DNA of 7,200 nucleotides from Bacilli bacterium (GTDB lineage Bacteria > Bacillota_I > Bacilli_A > RF39 > UBA660): positions 1-7,200 of the forward strand of contig JAQVNR010000006.1 in the NCBI GenBank assembly GCA_028703035.1, given 5' to 3'. The notes beneath the pieces are model-generated. The model saw only the letters and a program-made list of their open reading frames with translations. It did no database searches and had not been told where the DNA came from. The stretch's first letter is position 1; the number at the start of each line of letters is the position of its first letter. Made by a program: the position numbers and the translations under genes. Shown here in pieces: positions 4,967 through 7,200 of this stretch.

Positions 4967-6727
4967 ATGAATTTAAAAGATTTATATATTAATTTTTTTA
5001 AGAAAAGAGGTCATAAAGAAATACCCTCCGCACCAGTAGTACCTGAAAATAATCCTTCGGTTTTATTTAATACTGCGGGTATGCAACCTTTAATACCTTA
5101 TTTAATGGGAAAACCTCACCCTTATGGGGCTAGACTTGTTAATGCTCAAAAGTGTATTAGAACTAATGATTTAGAGGAAATAGGAAATACAACTCACCAT
5201 ACATTTTTTGAAATGTTAGGTAACTGGAGTTTAGGTGATTACTTTAAAGAAGAATCAATTAGTTATAGTTATGAATTTTTAACTAAAACACTAAATATTC
5301 CTCGTGAAAAACTAGCTGTTACTGTTTTTACTGGAAATGAAGAAATTCCTAGAGATGAGGTAAGTGCTGTTGCGTGGCGCAAAATGGGCATACCTGATGA
5401 AAGGATAGCTTACTTAGGAGTTGAAGACAACTTTTGGATAGCCGGAGATAGCGGTCCATGTGGCACTGATACCGAGATTTTTTATTGGAAAAGCAATGAA
5501 GATGCGCCAAAATTATTTGATTCCGAAGATAATAGATGGGTTGAAATTTGGAATAATGTATTTATGGAATTTTATAAATCTTCTGATGGAAATATAAAAG
5601 AATTAGAGAAAAAAAATGTTGATACAGGAATGGGCTATGAAAGAGTAGTTGCAATTTTAGAAGGAAAAGATGATAATTACCAATCATCTGTTTGGAATAA
5701 TATTATTAAAAAAATGGAAGATATTACTAATCTTTCCTACGATGGCCATGAAAAAGAGATGCGTATTATTGCTGATCATATTAGAACGGCTACTTTTATA
5801 TTAGGTGATTATTCAGGGATTAAACCAGCTAATACTGATCAAGGCTATATTTTAAGAAGATTAATAAGAAGAGCAATTAGACATTCTAGAGCTCTAAATA
5901 TTAATCAAGATAATGATTGGGAAAAAGAAATCGCTAAAATCATTATTAATCAGTATTCTAAATATTATCAGGAGCTTGAAGTAAATAAAGAAACTATTTT
6001 AAGTGAGCTTGCAAAAGAAAAAGCAAGATTTAGCAAAACTTTAGAAAAAGGTTTAAAAGAATTTGATAAATTAATTAATAATTTAAATAATTCACTTAAT
6101 AAAGAAATTAGTGGAAAATCTGCTTTTAAGCTTTATGATACTTATGGGTTTCCCATTGAACTAACAGAAGAAATTGCTTTTGAAAAGGGCTTTACAGTAG
6201 ATACTAGAGGTTTTAAACAAATGTACAAAGAACACCAAGAAAAGTCAAGAGAGGGAGCGATAGGGAAGTTTAAAGGTGGTCTTGCTGGGGATACTGAAAT
6301 TGAAACAAGACTTCACACGGCAACCCATCTTCTTAACGCAGCTTTAAAAGCAGTTGTTGATAAAAATATTCATCAAAGAGGCTCTAATATAACTCCAGAA
6401 CGTCTACGTTTTGACTTTAATTCTGATCGAAAGATAACTAAAGAAGAATTAATTAAGGTTGAAGAATTAGTAAATAAGTGGATTAAGGAAAGCTTAGATG
6501 TTGAGATAATTCAAATGACTAAAGAAAAAGCTTTAAAAACTGGCATGGAATGTGTGTTTATTGATAAATATCCAGATATAGTTCAAGTATATAAAATAAA
6601 TGATATTTCTAGTGAATTATGTGGTGGGCCTCATGTTAAAAACACTAAAGAAATTGGTACATTTAAAATAATTAAAGAAGAAGCATCTTCAGCGGGTATT
6701 AGAAGAATAAAAGCAACTATAATTTAG
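4967..6727 (+). CDS. alaS: alanyl-tRNA synthetase, short form lacking the C-Ala domain
   Basis: Class II synthetase that charges tRNA-Ala and clears mischarged Ser/Gly. The 586 residues compare with about 870-880 for usual bacterial AlaRS. Aminoacylation domain: opening F-F-K-K-R-G-H (10-16), L-F-N-T-A-G-M (33-39), motif 2 in T-H-H-T-F-F-E-M-L-G-N (76-86), G-P-C-G-T-D-T-E (163-170), D-T-G-M-G-Y-E-R (219-226) and motif 3 around I-L-R-R-L-I-R-R-A (295-303). Y-D-T-Y-G-F-P (390-396) marks the end of the helical tRNA-recognition part. The editing domain keeps its zinc site H450-x3-H454 and C552-G-G-P-H556. The protein stops 30 residues later, before the coiled linker and C-Ala domain. Motif variants (N-T-A-G-M-Q-P-L, R-T-N-D-L-E-E-I-G, G-Y-E-R) resemble short AlaRS proteins I associate with candidate-phyla bacteria. 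AAGGA at 4951-4955 lies 11 bases before the ATG, a somewhat long spacing. Whether it is the only AlaRS here cannot be seen. Confidence 0.92.
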   Translation: MNLKDLYINFFKKRGHKEIPSAPVVPENNPSVLFNTAGMQPLIPYLMGKPHPYGARLVNAQKCIRTNDLEEIGNTTHHTFFEMLGNWSLGDYFKEESISYSYEFLTKTLNIPREKLAVTVFTGNEEIPRDEVSAVAWRKMGIPDERIAYLGVEDNFWIAGDSGPCGTDTEIFYWKSNEDAPKLFDSEDNRWVEIWNNVFMEFYKSSDGNIKELEKKNVDTGMGYERVVAILEGKDDNYQSSVWNNIIKKMEDITNLSYDGHEKEMRIIADHIRTATFILGDYSGIKPANTDQGYILRRLIRRAIRHSRALNINQDNDWEKEIAKIIINQYSKYYQELEVNKETILSELAKEKARFSKTLEKGLKEFDKLINNLNNSLNKEISGKSAFKLYDTYGFPIELTEEIAFEKGFTVDTRGFKQMYKEHQEKSREGAIGKFKGGLAGDTEIETRLHTATHLLNAALKAVVDKNIHQRGSNITPERLRFDFNSDRKITKEELIKVEELVNKWIKESLDVEIIQMTKEKALKTGMECVFIDKYPDIVQVYKINDISSELCGGPHVKNTKEIGTFKIIKEEASSAGIRRIKATII

Positions 6728-6737
6728 TTGCTTTTTT
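6709..6737 (+). terminator. intrinsic terminator overlapping the alaS stop codon
   Basis: AAAAGCAACTA (6709-6719) pairs perfectly with TAGTTGCTTTT (6725-6735) around a 5-nt loop, with a T run at 6732-6737. The right arm begins with the alaS TAG stop. An 11-bp stem and clean U-tract make this the strongest terminator in the window, and its placement shows that the short alaS end is the natural gene end. Confidence 0.85.
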
Positions 6738-6761
6738 CTATATCTATAACCTAATCTTATG

Positions 6762-6793
6762 TTTGTATGCTACCATTATCAAATATAATGGTA
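6762..6793 (+). promoter_or_regulatory. promoter-like sequence with overlapping palindrome
   Basis: A perfect 9-bp dyad, TACCATTAT (6771-6779) and ATAATGGTA (6785-6793), flanks the 5-nt spacer CAAAT. A TATAAT lies in its right half (6784-6789) with TTTGTA 16 bp upstream at 6762-6767. The dyad could be an operator over the -10 region of the next gene or a second terminator hairpin; the sequence after it (ATTATTTT) is a weak U-tract, so I lean slightly to an operator. Confidence 0.35.
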
Positions 6794-6845
6794 ATTATTT
6801 TAAAAATTAAAGGAACTAGATAACTCTTATGTAATATATATTAAT

Positions 6846-6852
6846 AGGAGGA
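6846..6852 (+). promoter_or_regulatory. strong ribosome binding site for the 3'-partial gene
   Basis: AGGAGGA lies five bases before ATG at 6858. It supports translation of the partial reading frame that runs off the window. Confidence 0.8.
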
Positions 6853-6857
6853 TAGAA

Positions 6858-7200
6858 ATGAGAAAATATATTTCCTTAATGAATGCTTATACTTTTTATT
6901 ATATTTGGAATAGTAAGTATCAATTTTATATTAAAAACTTAATTAATGAAATATTAGAGGAAGATAATAATTATAATATATTAGAAACTTTTAATGATAG
7001 TACAAAAAACTTAAGAAGTTATATATTTTTAGAAAGCAATAATAAAGTAATATATATTGATTTTAATAAAGATAATAATGATTTAGTACTAGATAATGCT
7101 ACAATAATATTTAATTATTTAAAAATAGTATCTGATAAAGAAGTAATATTAATAATCTTTAATGCATTTAATGGAACTAATACAATATCAGAAAATATTT
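6858..7200 (+). CDS. 3'-partial gene, N-terminus resembling Rpn/PD-(D/E)XK putative transposase family
   Basis: An open frame of 114 codons with no stop before the right edge, behind a strong Shine-Dalgarno. The N-terminus M-R-K-Y-I-S-L-M-N-A-Y-T-F-Y-Y-I-W has the rhythm of the M-x-K-Y-I-S-L-M-N-D-x-x-F-K-x-I-F opening I associate with Rpn-type recombination-promoting nucleases (PD-(D/E)XK fold), often multi-copy in gut Bacillota. Here the usual Asp after M-N is Ala, and Phe-Lys is Phe-Tyr. The following segment (about 56-71) ends in V-I-Y-I-D-F, where family members carry Asp and Glu-x-Gln motifs, so catalytic residues may be degraded or displaced. It is very rich in Asn, Ile and Tyr, more AT-biased than its neighbours. 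Family assignment is tentative; the reading frame itself is well supported. Confidence 0.6.
   Translation, partial: MRKYISLMNAYTFYYIWNSKYQFYIKNLINEILEEDNNYNILETFNDSTKNLRSYIFLESNNKVIYIDFNKDNNDLVLDNATIIFNYLKIVSDKEVILIIFNAFNGTNTISENI

Noticed and set aside
1..7200. Mycoplasma-type genetic code (TGA as Trp)
   Set aside because: Conserved Trp positions, for example in Era S-W-R-D and AlaRS motifs, are TGG, and TGA ends cdd at the expected point.
1..7200. CRISPR array, tRNA or rRNA genes, insertion sequence ends
   Set aside because: No regularly spaced repeats, no tRNA T-arm signature and no long inverted terminal repeats with a transposase were seen on either strand.

Overview
The window is AT-rich (well under 35% GC by eye) and all genes lie on the + strand. 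Gene content and order point to a low-GC Bacillota, most likely an uncultured Bacilli/Erysipelotrichia/RF39-type lineage. Trp is encoded by TGG and TGA is used as a stop, so the code is standard rather than the Mycoplasma code. Shine-Dalgarno sites are strong and genes overlap or nearly abut.

Layout. (1) 1-128: a short leader with no supportable gene, only AT-rich promoter-like boxes. (2) 129-3369: a compact cluster of cytidine deaminase (cdd), a second cytidine-deaminase-fold protein that has lost all three zinc cysteines, the ribosome-assembly GTPase era, an unrecognised mainly helical protein, a 27-residue YqzL-family protein, and the DNA-repair protein recO. This is the Bacillus-like cdd-era-yqzL-recO neighbourhood with two additions: the dead cdd paralogue and the unknown gene. 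(3) 3370-3549: a regulatory leader with a good sigma-A-type promoter, a short U-rich leader ORF and an intrinsic terminator in front of pyrB. (4) 3550-4907: pyrB-pyrI, the catalytic and regulatory chains of aspartate transcarbamoylase, overlapping by 7 nt. (5) 4967-6727: an alanyl-tRNA synthetase of only 586 residues, with aminoacylation and editing domains but no C-terminal C-Ala domain; its terminator overlaps its stop codon. (6) 6728-6857: intergenic, with a perfect 9-bp dyad over a promoter-like sequence. (7) 6858 to the right edge: the start of a gene whose N-terminus resembles Rpn/PD-(D/E)XK 'putative transposase' proteins.

Functionally the window joins pyrimidine salvage (cytidine to uridine) and the committed step of de novo pyrimidine synthesis with translation genes (era, alaS) and recombination repair (recO). 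The two most unusual items are the pyrBI leader, which has the layout of the UTP-sensing, translation-coupled attenuator of enterobacteria rather than a PyrR attenuator, and the active/zinc-less cytidine deaminase pair, which suggests a hetero-oligomer.
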